Shown in pieces: positions 1 to 12,371 of a stretch of DNA of 64,000 bases. A program made the position numbers and the translations under genes. This DNA comes from Halictus rubicundus. Its lineage: Eukaryota; Arthropoda; Insecta; Hymenoptera; Halictidae. The notes under the pieces were generated by a model. That model worked only from the letters and a program-made list of their open reading frames with translations. It searched no databases and was not told the DNA's origin. Position 1 is the first letter of the stretch. Each line of letters starts with the position of its first letter. The stretch lies in contig NW_027489018.1 in the NCBI RefSeq assembly GCF_050948215.1, forward strand, positions 1-64,000, read 5' to 3'.

Positions 1-1107
1 ACTTCACTTCACTCTTCACTTCACTTCACTCTTCACTTCACTTCACTCTTCACTTCACTTCACTCTTCACTTCACTTCACTCTTCACTTCACTTCACTCT
101 TCACTTCACTTCACTCTTCACTTCACTTCACTCTTCACTTACTTCACTCTTCACTTCACTTCACTCTTCACTTCACTTCACTCTTCTCTTCACTTCACTC
201 TTCACTTCACTTCACTCTTCACTTCACTTCACCCTTCACTTCACTTCACTCTTCACTTCACTTCACTCTTCAATTCACTTCACTCTTCACTTCACTTCAC
301 TTCACTCTTACTATCCTCCAAATTCACTTCACCCTTCACTTCACTCCACTCTTCACTTCACTTCACTCTCCACTTCACTTCACTCTTCACAACACTTAAC
401 TCTTCACTTCACTTCACCTTTCACCTCACATCACTCTTCACTTCCCTCTTCACTTCACACCACCCTACACTTCACTTCAATCTACACTTCATTTCACTCT
501 TCACTTCACTTTAAAATTCACTTCACTCTTCACTTAACTTCACTCTTCACTTCACTTCACTCTACACTTCACTTCACTCTTAACTTCACTTCACTCTTCA
601 CTTCACTTCACTCTTCACCTCTTCACTCTTCACTTCACTTCACTCGTCACTTCACTTTACTTCACTCTTCACTTCACTTCACTCTTCACTTCACTTCACT
701 CTTCACTTCACTTTACTTCACTCTTCACTTCACTTCACTCTTCACTTCACTTCACTCTTCACTTCACTTCACTCTTCACTTCACTTCACTCTTCACTTCA
801 CTTCACTCTTCACTTCACTCTACTTCACTCTTCACTTCACTTCACTCTTCACTTCACTTCACTCTTCACTCCACTTCACTCTTCACTTCACTTCACTCTT
901 CACTTCACTTCACTCTTCACTCCACTTCACTCTTCACTTCACTTCACTCTTCACTTCACTTCACTCTTCACTTCACTTCACTCTTCACTTCTCTTCACTC
1001 TTTACAATACTTCACTCTTCACTTCACTTCACTCTTCATTTCACTTCACTCTTCACTTCACTTCACTCTACACTTCACCTCACTCTTCACTTCACTTCAC
1101 TCTTTAC
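1..1107 (+). repeat. 17-bp satellite array, ACTTC pentamer type
   Basis: Tandem array of about 65 copies of a 17-bp unit, ACTTCACTTCACTCTTC, read as pentamers ACTTC + ACTTC + a heptamer ACTCTTC. The heptamer is the pentamer with its second and third bases (CT) doubled. Copies at 1-130 and 640-1000 are nearly perfect; copies between about 300 and 640 are degenerate, with substitutions, short insertions and unlike sequence at 311-325. The plus strand has almost no G. The array runs off the left edge of the window, so its true length is unknown. No gene is visible. Sequencing or assembly error near a contig end is a live alternative, because the unit shares length and design with the CCTAT array downstream. 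Confidence 0.95.
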
Positions 1108-1157
1108 ACACACACCCCCCCCCCCCCTTCTTCTGTCGTGCCCCTCGCTCTCACCCC
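1108..1157. other. Junction with C13 run between two satellites
   Basis: After the last ACTTC units comes a short ACACACAC stretch, a run of 13 C at 1115-1127, then about 30 bases (TTCTTCTGTCGTG, CCCCTCGCTC) that fit neither satellite and contain G and CpG, rare elsewhere in the arrays. It may be a real breakpoint or a join between reads of different quality. No coding potential is seen. Confidence 0.7.
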
Positions 1158-1740
1158 ACACACCACACCACACCACACACAACACCACACCACACACCAC
1201 ACCACACCACACACCACACCCCACCACACACCACACCACACCACACACCACCCCACCCCACACACCACACCACACCACACACCACACCACACCACACACC
1301 ACACCACACCACACACCACACCACACCACACACCACAACACACCACACACCACACCACACCACACACCACACCACACCACACACCACAACACACCACACA
1401 CCACACCACACCACACACCACACCACACCACACACCACCACACACCACACCACACACCACACCACACCACACACCACACCACACCACACACCACACCACA
1501 CCACACACCACACCACACCACACACCACACCACACCACACACCACCCCACACCACACCACACACCACACCACACCACACACCACACCACACCACACACCA
1601 CCCCACACCACACCACACACCACACCACACCACACACCACACGACACCACACTCCACACCTCACCACACACCACTCCACCCTCACACCACACCTCACCTC
1701 ACACCACACCACTCCACACACCACACCACACCACACTCCA
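1158..1740 (+). repeat. 17-bp satellite array, CCACA pentamer type
   Basis: About 34 copies of the 17-bp unit CCACACCACACCACACA (CCACA + CCACA + CCACACA). Successive CC dinucleotides are spaced 5, 5, 7, 5, 5, 7 over long stretches, for example 1261-1320. The heptamer again doubles bases 2-3 (CA). Variants include CCACCCCA copies and CCACAACA copies. From about 1640 the units become irregular (ACTCCACACC, CCTCACC) and grade into the next zone. On the minus strand it reads as TG-rich repeats with regular GG pairs. Open frames across it on both strands encode only low-complexity His/Thr/Pro or Val/Cys/Trp/Gly peptides and are not genes. Confidence 0.95.
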
Positions 1741-1788
1741 CACCCCCACCCTATCCACTACCTCATCCACCTACTCCAATCCTCTCCA
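1741..1788 (+). other. Degraded transition between CCACA and CCTAT arrays
   Basis: This stretch is not a clean border. It can be aligned, with several substitutions and small gaps, to the sequence just before the marker core at 6610: ACCCTATCC is shared (1748 and 6564), then ACTACCTCATCC stands for TATCCTCTATCCC, and CTACTCCAATCC stands for CTATACTCAATCC, before both copies reach ATACTGTATTAT. It is therefore a corrupted copy of the CCTAT-array marker block, lying upstream of the point where that array becomes clean. Confidence 0.7.
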
Positions 1789-3265
1789 ATACTGTATTAT
1801 ATCCTATCCTCTTTCCTATCCTCTATCATATCGTATCCCTTATCCTATCCTATCCTCTAACCTATAATATCCTCTATCCTATCCTATTCTCTATCCTATC
1901 CTATCCTCTATTCTATCCTATCCTGTATCCTATCCAAATTCTGCACTACCCTCTATCCTATCCTATCCTATCCTCTATCCTATCCAATCCTCTATCCTAT
2001 CCTATCCTCTATCCTATCCTATCCTGTATCCTATCCTATCCTCTATCCTATCCTATCCTCTATCCTATCCTCTCCTCTATCCTATCATATCCTCTATCCT
2101 ATCCTATCCTCTATCCTACAATATCCTCTATCCTATCCTATCCTCTATCCTATCCTATCCTCTATCCTATCCTATCCTCTATCCTATCCTATCCTCTATC
2201 CTATCCTATCCTCTATCCTATCCTATCCTCTATCCTATCCTATCCTCTATCCTATCCTATCCTCTATCCTATCCTATCCTCTATCCTATCCTATCCTCTA
2301 TCCTATCCTATCCTCTATCCTACCCTATCCTCTATCCTATCCTATCCTCTATCCTATCCTATCCTCTATCCTATCCTATCCTCTATCCTATTATATCCTC
2401 TATCCTATCCATTACCCCATCCTATCCTCTATCCCATCCTATACTCAATCCTATCCTATACTGTATTATATCCTATCCTCTTTCCTATCCTCTATCATAT
2501 CGTATCCTCTATCCTATCCTATACTCTATCATATCCTATCCTCTATTCTATCCTATCCTCTATCCTATCCTATCCTCTATCCTATCCTCTCCTCTATCCT
2601 ATCTTATCCTATCCTCTATCCTATCCTATCCTCTATCCTATCCTATCCTCTATACTATCCTCTCCTCTATCCTATCCTATCCTCTATCCTATCCTATCCT
2701 CTATCCTATCGTATCCTCTATCCTATCCTGTATTCTATCCTATCCTCTATCCAATCCTATCCTCTATCCTATCCTATCCTCTATCCTATCCTATCCTCTA
2801 TCCTATCCTATCCTCTATCCTATCCTATCCTCTATCCTATCCTATCCTCTATCCTATCCTATCCTCTATCCTATCCAATGCCCTATCCTATCCTATCCTC
2901 TATCCTATCCTATCCTCTATCCTATCCTATCCTCTATCCTATCCTATCCTCTATCCTATCCTATCCTCTATCGTATCCTATCCTCTATTCTATCCTATCC
3001 TCTATCCTATCCTCTCCTCTATCCTATCCTATCCTCTATCCTATCCTCTCCTCTATCCTATCCTATCCTCTATCCTATCCTATTCTCTATCCTATCCTAT
3101 ATCCTATTATATCCTCTATCCTATCCTATCCTCTATCCTATCCTATCCTCTATCCTATCCTATCCTCTATCCTATCCTATCCTCTATCCTATCCTATCCT
3201 CTATCCTATCCTATCCTCTATCCTACACTATCCTATCCTCTATCCTATCCTATCCTCTATCCTAT
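1789..3265 (+). repeat. Duplicated 1.48-kb segment, copy 1
   Basis: Variant monomers here recur at a constant offset of 4819 bp in 6608-8084: the marker core (1791/6610), CTACCC (2320/7139), AATGCCC (2878/7697) and CCTACAC (3222/8041). The copies part at 3266/8085 (C versus G). The left end coincides with the point where the CCTAT array becomes clean. Confidence 0.85.
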
Positions 3266-4959
3266 CCTATCCTCTATCCTACCCTATCCTATCCTATCCT
3301 CTATCCTACCCTATCCTATCCTCTATCCTATCCTATCCTCTATCCTATCCTATCCTCTATCCTATCGTATCCTTTATCCTATCCTATCCTCTATCCTATC
3401 CTACCCTCTATCCTATCCTATCCTCTATCCTATCCTATACTCTATCCTATCCTATCCTCTATCCTATCCTATCCTCTATCCTAACCTATCCTCTATCCTA
3501 TCCAAAACCCTATCCTATCCTCTATCCCATCCTATACTCAATCCTATCCTATACTGTATTATATCCTATCCTCTTTCCTATCCTCTATCATATCGTATCC
3601 TCTATCCTATCCTATCCTCTAACCTATAATATCCTCTATCCTATCCTATTCTCTATCCTATCCTATCCTATCCTATCCTCTATCCTACCCTATCCTATCC
3701 TCTATCCTATCCTATCCTCTATCCTATCCTATCCTCTATCCTATCGTATCCTTTATCCTATCCTATCCTCTATCCTATCCTACCCTCTATCCTATCCTAT
3801 CCTCTATCCTATCCTACCCTCTATCCTATCCTATCCTCTATCCTATCCTATCCTATCCTCTATCCTATCCTATCCTCTATCCTATCCTATCCTCTATCCT
3901 ATCCTATCCTCTATCCTATCCTATCCTCTATCCTATCCTATCCTCTATCCTATCCTATCCTCTATCCTATCCTATCCTCTATCCTATCCTATACTGTATT
4001 ATATCCTATCCTCTTTCCTATCCTCTATCATATCGTATCCTCTATCCTATCCTATCCTCTACCCTATCCTATCCTCTATCCTATCCTATACTCTATCCTA
4101 TCCTATCCTCAATGCTATCCTATCCTCTATCCTATCCTATCCTCTATCCTATCGAATACCCTATCCAATCCTCTATCCATCCTATACTCAATCCTATCCT
4201 ATACTGTATTATATCCTATCCTCTATCCTATCCTATCCTCTATCCTATCCTCTATCCTATCCTCTCCTCTATCCTATCCTATCCTCTATCCTATCCTATC
4301 CTCTATCCTATCCTATATCCTATTATATCCTCTATCCTACAATATCCTCTATTCTATCCTATCCTCTATCCTATGCTATCCTATCCTCTATCCTATCCTA
4401 TCCTCTATCCTATCCTATCCTCTATCCTATCCTATCCTCTATCCTATCCTATCCTCTATCCTATGCTATCCTATCCTCTATCCTATCCTATCCTCTATCC
4501 TATCCTATCCTCTATCCTATCCTATCCTCTATCCTATCCTATCCTCTATCCTATCCTATCCTCTATCCTATCCTATCCTCTATCCTATCATCTCCTCTAT
4601 CCTATCCTATCCTCTATCCTATCCTATCCTCTATCCTATCCTATATCCTATTATATCCTCTATCCTACAATATCCTCTATCCTATCCTATCCTCTATCCC
4701 ATCCTATACTCAATCCTATCCTATCCTCTATCCTATCCTATCCTCTATCCTATCCTATCCTCTATCCTATCCTATCCTCTATCCTATCCTATCCTCTATC
4801 CTATCCTATCCTCTATCCTATCCTATCCTCTATCCTATCCTATCCTCTATCCTATCCTATCCTCTTCCTATCCTATCCTCTATCCTATCCTATCCTCTAT
4901 CCTATCCCTATCCCTATCCTATCCTCTATCCTATCTCTATCCTATCCTCTATCCTATCC

Positions 4960-5036
4960 TATCCTATCCTATCTATCCTATCCTATCCTATCCTATCCTA
5001 TCCTATCCTATCCTATCCTATCCTACCCTATCCTAT
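4960..5036 (+). repeat. Pure pentamer run inside the 17-mer array
   Basis: Here the heptamer is missing and the sequence is an almost uninterrupted CCTAT pentamer run with one TATC slip near 4971. The flanks at about 4900-4960 carry odd units (ATCCCTATCCC, ATCTCTATCC). It shows that the array can lose the 5+5+7 pattern locally. Confidence 0.85.
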
Positions 5037-6607
5037 CCTCTATCCTATCCTATCCTCTATCCTATCCTATCCTCTATCCTATCCTATCCTCTATCCTATC
5101 CTATCCTCTATCCTATCCTATCCTCTATCCTATCCTATCCTCTATCCTATCCTATCCTCTATCCCATCCTATCCTCTATCCTATCCTATCCCCTATCCTA
5201 TCCTATCCTCTATCCTATCCTATCCTCTATCCTATCCTATCCCCTATCCTATCCTATCCTCTATCCTATCCTATCCTCTATCCTATCCTATCCTCTATCC
5301 TATCCTATCCTCTATCCTATCCTATCCTCTATCCTATCCTATCCTCTATCCTATCCTATCCTCTATCCTATCCTACCCTCTATCCTATCCTATCCTCTAT
5401 CCTATCCTATCCTATCCTACCCTCTATCCTACCCTATCCTATCCTCTATCCTATCCTATCCTCTATCCTATCCTATCCTCTATCCTATCGTATCCTCTAT
5501 CCTATCCTATCCTCTATCCTATCCTACCCTCTATCCTATCCTATTCTCTATCCTATCCTATACTCTATCCTATCCTATCCTCTATCCTATCCTATCCTCT
5601 ATCCTATCCTATCCTCTATCCTATCCTATCCTCTATCGTATCCTACCCTCTATCCTATCCTATCCTCTATCCTATCCTATACTCTATCCTATCCTGTCCT
5701 CTATCCTACAATATCCTCTATCCTATCCTATCCTCTATCCTAACCTATCCTCTATCCTATCCAAAACCCTATCCTATCCTCTATCCCATCCTATACTCAA
5801 TCCTATCCTATACTGTATTATATCCTATCCTCTTTCCTATCCTCTATCATATCGTATCCTCTATCCTATCCTATCCTCTAACCTATAATATCCTCTATCC
5901 TATCCTATTCTCTATCCTATCCTATCGTCTATTCTATCCTATCCTGTATCCTATCCAAATTCTACACTACCCTCTATCCTATCCTATCCTCTATCTTATC
6001 CTATACTCTATCCTATCCTATCCTCTATCCTATCCCATCCTCTATCCTATCCTATCCTCTATCCTACAATACCCTCTATCCTCTCCTATCCTCTATCCTA
6101 TCCTATCCTCTATCCTATCCTATCCTCTATCCTATCCTATCCTCTATCCTATTCTATCCTCTATCCTATCCTATCCTCTATCCTATCCTATCCTCTATCC
6201 TATTCTATCCTCTATCCTATCCTATCCTCTATCCTATCCTATCCTCTATCCTACTCTATCCTATCCTCTATCCTATCCTATCCTCTATCCTATCCTATCC
6301 TCTATCCTATCCTATCCTCTATCCTATCCTATCCTCTATCCTATCCTATCCTCTATCCTACCCTATCCTATCCTCTATCCTATCCTATCCTCTATCCTAT
6401 CCTATCCTCTATCCTACCCTATCCTATCCTCTATCCTATCCTATCCTCTATCCTATCGTATCCTCTATCCTATCCTATCCTCTATCCTATCCTAACCTCT
6501 ATCCTATCCTATACTCTATCCTATCCTATCCTCTATCCTAACCTATCCTCTATCCTATCCAAAACCCTATCCTATCCTCTATCCCATCCTATACTCAATC
6601 CTATCCT

Positions 6608-8084
6608 ATACTGTATTATATCCTATCCTCTTTCCTATCCTCTATCATATCGTATCCCTTATCCTATCCTATCCTCTAACCTATAATATCCTCTATCCTA
6701 TCCTATTCTCTATCCTATCCTATCCTCTATTCTATCCTATCCTGTATCCTATCCAAATTCTGCACTACCCTCTATCCTATCCTATCCTATCCTCTATCCT
6801 ATCCAATCCTCTATCCTATCCTATCCTCTATCCTATCCTATCCTGTATCCTATCCTATCCTCTATCCTATCCTATCCTCTATCCTATCCTCTCCTCTATC
6901 CTATCATATCCTCTATCCTATCCTATCCTCTATCCTACAATATCCTCTATCCTATCCTATCCTCTATCCTATCCTATCCTCTATCCTATCCTATCCTCTA
7001 TCCTATCCTATCCTCTATCCTATCCTATCCTCTATCCTATCCTATCCTCTATCCTATCCTATCCTCTATCCTATCCTATCCTCTATCCTATCCTATCCTC
7101 TATCCTATCCTATCCTCTATCCTATCCTATCCTCTATCCTACCCTATCCTCTATCCTATCCTATCCTCTATCCTATCCTATCCTCTATCCTATCCTATCC
7201 TCTATCCTATTATATCCTCTATCCTATCCATTACCCCATCCTATCCTCTATCCCATCCTATACTCAATCCTATCCTATACTGTATTATATCCTATCCTCT
7301 TTCCTATCCTCTATCATATCGTATCCTCTATCCTATCCTATACTCTATCATATCCTATCCTCTATTCTATCCTATCCTCTATCCTATCCTATCCTCTATC
7401 CTATCCTCTCCTCTATCCTATCTTATCCTATCCTCTATCCTATCCTATCCTCTATCCTATCCTATCCTCTATACTATCCTCTCCTCTATCCTATCCTATC
7501 CTCTATCCTATCCTATCCTCTATCCTATCGTATCCTCTATCCTATCCTGTATTCTATCCTATCCTCTATCCAATCCTATCCTCTATCCTATCCTATCCTC
7601 TATCCTATCCTATCCTCTATCCTATCCTATCCTCTATCCTATCCTATCCTCTATCCTATCCTATCCTCTATCCTATCCTATCCTCTATCCTATCCAATGC
7701 CCTATCCTATCCTATCCTCTATCCTATCCTATCCTCTATCCTATCCTATCCTCTATCCTATCCTATCCTCTATCCTATCCTATCCTCTATCGTATCCTAT
7801 CCTCTATTCTATCCTATCCTCTATCCTATCCTCTCCTCTATCCTATCCTATCCTCTATCCTATCCTCTCCTCTATCCTATCCTATCCTCTATCCTATCCT
7901 ATTCTCTATCCTATCCTATATCCTATTATATCCTCTATCCTATCCTATCCTCTATCCTATCCTATCCTCTATCCTATCCTATCCTCTATCCTATCCTATC
8001 CTCTATCCTATCCTATCCTCTATCCTATCCTATCCTCTATCCTACACTATCCTATCCTCTATCCTATCCTATCCTCTATCCTAT
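6608..8084 (+). repeat. Duplicated 1.48-kb segment, copy 2
   Basis: Second copy of 1789-3265 at an offset of 4819 bp. It shares rare variants such as CGTATCCCTT after the marker core and CCAAATTCTGCACTACCC. It sits in a normal array context on both sides, unlike copy 1, whose left side runs into the transition zone. Confidence 0.85.
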
Positions 8085-8704
8085 GCTATCCTCTATCCTA
8101 TCCTCCCCGCTATCCTATCCTATCCTCTATCCTATCCTATCCCCTATCCTATCCTATCCTCTATCCCATCCTATACTCAATCCTATCCTATACTGTATTA
8201 TATCCTATCCTCTTTCCTATCCTCTATCCTATCCTATCCTCTATCCTATCCTATCCTCTATCCTATCCTATCCTCTATCCTATCCTATCCTCTATCCTAT
8301 CCTATCCTCTATCCTATCCTATCCTCTATCCTATCCTATCCTCTATCCTATCCTATCCTCTATCCTATCCTATCCTCTATCCTATCCTATCCTCTATCCT
8401 ATCCTATCCTCTATCCTATCCTATCCTCTATCCTATCCTATCCTCTATCCTATCCTATCCTCTATCCTATCCTATCCTCTATCCAATCCTATCCTCTATC
8501 CTATCCTATCCTCTATCCTATCCTATCCTCTATCCTATCCTATCCTCTATCCTATCCTATCCTCTATCCTATCCTATCCTCTATCCTATCCTATCCTCTA
8601 TCCTATCCTATCCTCTATCCTATCCTATCCTCTATCCTATCCTATCCTCTATCCTATCCTATCCTCTATCCTATCCTATCCTCTATCCTATCCTATCCTC
8701 TATC

Positions 8705-11270
8705 CTACCCTATCCTCTATCCTATCCTATCCTCTATCCTATCCTATCCTCTATCCTATCCTATCCTCTATCCTATTATATCCTCTATCCTATCCATTAC
8801 CCCATCCTATCCTCTATCCCATCCTATACTCAATCCTATCCTATACTGTATTATATCCTATCCTCTTTCCTATCCTCTATCATATCGTATCCTCTATCCT
8901 ATCCTATACTCTATCATATCCTATCCTCTATTCTATCCTATCCTCTATCCTATCCTATCCTCTATCCTATCCTCTCCTCTATCCTATCTTATCCTATCCT
9001 CTATCCTATCCTATCCTCTATCCTATCCTATCCTCTATACTATCCTCTCCTCTATCCTATCCTATCCTCTATCCTATCCTATCCTCTATCCTATCGTATC
9101 CTCTATCCTATCCTGTATTCTATCCTATCCTCTATCCAATCCTATCCTCTATCCTATCCTATCCTCTATCCTATCCTATCCTCTATCCTATCCTATCCTC
9201 TATCCTATCCTATCCTCTATCCTATCCAATGCCCTATCCTATCCTATCCTCTATCCTATCCTATCCTCTCTCCTACAATATCCTCTATCCTATCCTGTCC
9301 TCTATCCTATCCTATCCTCTATCCTATCCTATCCTCTATCCTATCCTCTCCTCTATCCTATCCTATCATCTATCCTATCCTCTCCTCTATCCTATCCTAT
9401 CCTCTATCCTATCCTATCCTCTATCCTATCCTATATCCTATTATACCCTCTATCCTACAATATCCTCTATCCTATCCTATCCTCTATCCTATCCTATCCT
9501 CTATCCTATCCTATCCTCTATCCTATCCTCTCCTCTATCCTATCATATCCTCTATCCTATCCTATCCTCTATCCTACAATATCCTCTATCCTATCCTATC
9601 CTCTATCCTATCCTATCCTCTATCCTATCCTATCCTCTATCCTATCCTATCCTCTATCCTATCCTATCCTCTATCCTATCCTATCCTCTATCCTATCCTA
9701 TCCTCTACCCTATCCTATCCTCTATCCTATCCTATCCTCTATCCTATCCTATCCTCTATCCTATCCTATCCTCTATCCTATCCTATCCTCTATCCTATCC
9801 TATCCTCTATCCTATCCTATCCTCTATCCTATCCTATCCTCTATCCTATCCTATCCTCTATCCTATCCTATCCTCTATCCTACCCTATCCTCTATCCTAT
9901 CCTATCCTCTATCCTATCCTATCCTCTATCCTATCCTATCCTCTATCCTATTATATCCTCTATCCTATCCATTACCCCATCCTATCCTCTATCCCATCCT
10001 ATACTCAATCCTATCCTATACTGTATTATATCCTATCCTCTTTCCTATCCTCTATCATATCGTATCCTCTATCCTATCCTATACTCTATCATATCCTATC
10101 CTCTATTCTATCCTATCCTCTATCCTATCCTATCCTCTATCCTATCCTCTCCTCTATCCTATCTTATCCTATCCTCTATCCTATCCTATCCTCTATCCTA
10201 TCCTATCCTCTATCCTATCCTATCTTCTATCCTATCCTATCCTCTATCCTATCCTATCCTCTATCCTATCCTATCCTCTATCCTATCCAATGCCCTATCC
10301 TATCCTATCCTCTATCCTATCCTATCCTCTCTCCTACAATATCCTCTATCCTATCCTGTCCTCTATCCTATCCTATCCTCTATCCTATCCTATCCTCTAT
10401 CCTATCCTATCCTCTATCCTATCCTCTCCTCTATCCTATCCTATCCTCTATCCTATCCTCTCCTCTATCCTATCCTATCCTCTATCCTATCCTATCCTCT
10501 ATCCTATCCTATATCCTATTATACCCTCTATCCTACAAAATCCTCTATCCTATCCTATCCTCTATCCTATCCTATCCTCTATCCTATCCTATCCTCTATC
10601 CTATCCTATCCTCTATCCTATCCTATCCTCTATCCTATCCTATCCTCTATCCTATACTATCCTATCCTCTATCCTATCCTATCCTCTATCCTATCCTATC
10701 CTCTATCCTATCCTATCCTCTATCCTATCCTATCCTCTATCCTATCCTATCCTCTATCCTATCCTATCCTCTATCCTATCCTATCCTCTATCCTATCCTA
10801 TCCTCTATCCTATCCTATCCTCTATCCTATCCTATCCTCTATCCTATCCTATCCTCTATCCTACCCTATCCTCTATCCTATCCTATCCTCTATCCTATCC
10901 TATCCTCTATCCTATCCTATCCTCTATCCTATTATATCCTCTATCCTATCCATTACCCCATCCTATCCTCTATCCCATCCTATACTCAATCCTATCCTAT
11001 ACTGTATTATATCCTATCCTCTTTCCTATCCTCTATCATATCGTATCCTCTATCCTATCCTATACTCTATCATATCCTATCCTCTATTCTATCCTATCCT
11101 CTATCCTATCCTATCCTCTATCCTATCCTCTCCTCTATCCTATCTTATCCTATCCTCTATCCTATCCTATCCTCTATCCTATCCTATCCTCTATCCTATC
11201 CTATCTTCTATCCTATCCTATCCTCTATCCTATCCTATCCTCTATCCTATCCTATCCTCTATCCTATCCA
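8705..11270 (+). repeat. Higher-order repeat, about 1.0-1.2 kb units
   Basis: The variant CTACCC followed by CCATTACCCC and the marker core recurs at 7139, 8705, 9880 and 10861, giving steps of 1566, 1175 and 981 bp. The marker core gives the same steps (7279, 8845, 10020, 11001). The AATGCCC variant repeats at 10289 and 11270, again 981 bp. The unit is thus tandemly repeated with internal gains and losses. Confidence 0.8.
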
Positions 11271-12371
11271 ATGCCCTATCCTATCCTATCCTCTATCCTA
11301 TCCTATCCTCTCTCCTACAATATCCTCTATCCTATCCTGTCCTCTATCCTATCCTATCCTCTATCCTATCCTATCCTCTATCCTATCCTATCCTCTATCC
11401 TATCCTCTCCTCTATCCTATCCTATCCTCTATCCTATCCTCTCCTCTATCCTATCCTATCCTCTATCCTATCCTATCCTCTATCCTATCCTATATCCTAT
11501 TATACCCTCTATCCTACAATATCCTCTATCCTATCCTATCCTCTATCCTATCATATCCTCTATCCTATCCTATCCTCTATCCTATCCTATCCTCTATCCT
11601 ATCCTATCCTCTATCCTATACTATCCTATCCTCTATCCTATCCTATCCTCTATCCTATGCTATCCTCTATCCTATCCTCCCCGCTATCCTATCCTATCCT
11701 CTATCCTATCCTATCCCCTATCCTATCCTATCCTCTATCCCATCCTATACTCAATCCTATCCTATACTGTATTATATCCTATCCTCTTTCCTATCCTCTA
11801 TCATATCGTATCCTCTATCCTATCCTATCCTCTAACCTATAATATCCTCTATCCTATCCTATTCTCTATCCTATCCTATCCTCTATTCAATCCTATCCTG
11901 TATCCTATCCAAATTCTACCCTACCCTCTATCCAATCCTATCCTATCCTCTATCCTACAATATCCTCTATCCTATCCTATCCTCTATCCTATCCTATCCT
12001 CTATCCTATCCTATCCTCTATCCTATACTATCCTATCCTCTATCCTATCCTATCCTCTATCCTATCCTATCCTCTATCCTATCCTCCCCGCTATCCTATC
12101 CTATCCTCTATCCTATCCTATCCCCTATCCTATCCTATCCTCTATCCTATCCTATCCTCTATCCTATCCTATCCTCTATCCTATCCTATCCTCTATCCTA
12201 TCCTATCCTCTATCCTATCCTATCCTCTATCCTATCCTATCCTCTATCCTATCCTATCCTCCATCCTATCCTATCCTCTATCCTATCCTATCCTCTATCC
12301 TATCCTATCCTCTATCCTATCCAATACCCTATCGTATTCTCTATCCCATCCTATACTCAATCCTATCCTAT

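Noticed and set aside
1087..1736. Minus-strand Val/Cys/Trp/Gly-rich open frames
   Set aside because: They are direct translations of the CCACA 17-mer in several frames at once, with no domain or codon bias.
1138..1860. Plus-strand His/Thr/Pro-rich open frame across the CCACA/CCTAT border
   Set aside because: Low-complexity translation of two satellites. The open frame merely reflects the absence of stop codons in both.
7697..11842. Plus-strand open frame of 1381 codons (and similar ones at 2878-6495, 8083-11835, 57418-61182, 58202-62356)
   Set aside because: They encode only the 17-residue translation of the 17-bp satellite. Overlapping frames give the same peptide, and ends fall wherever a monomer variant creates a stop.
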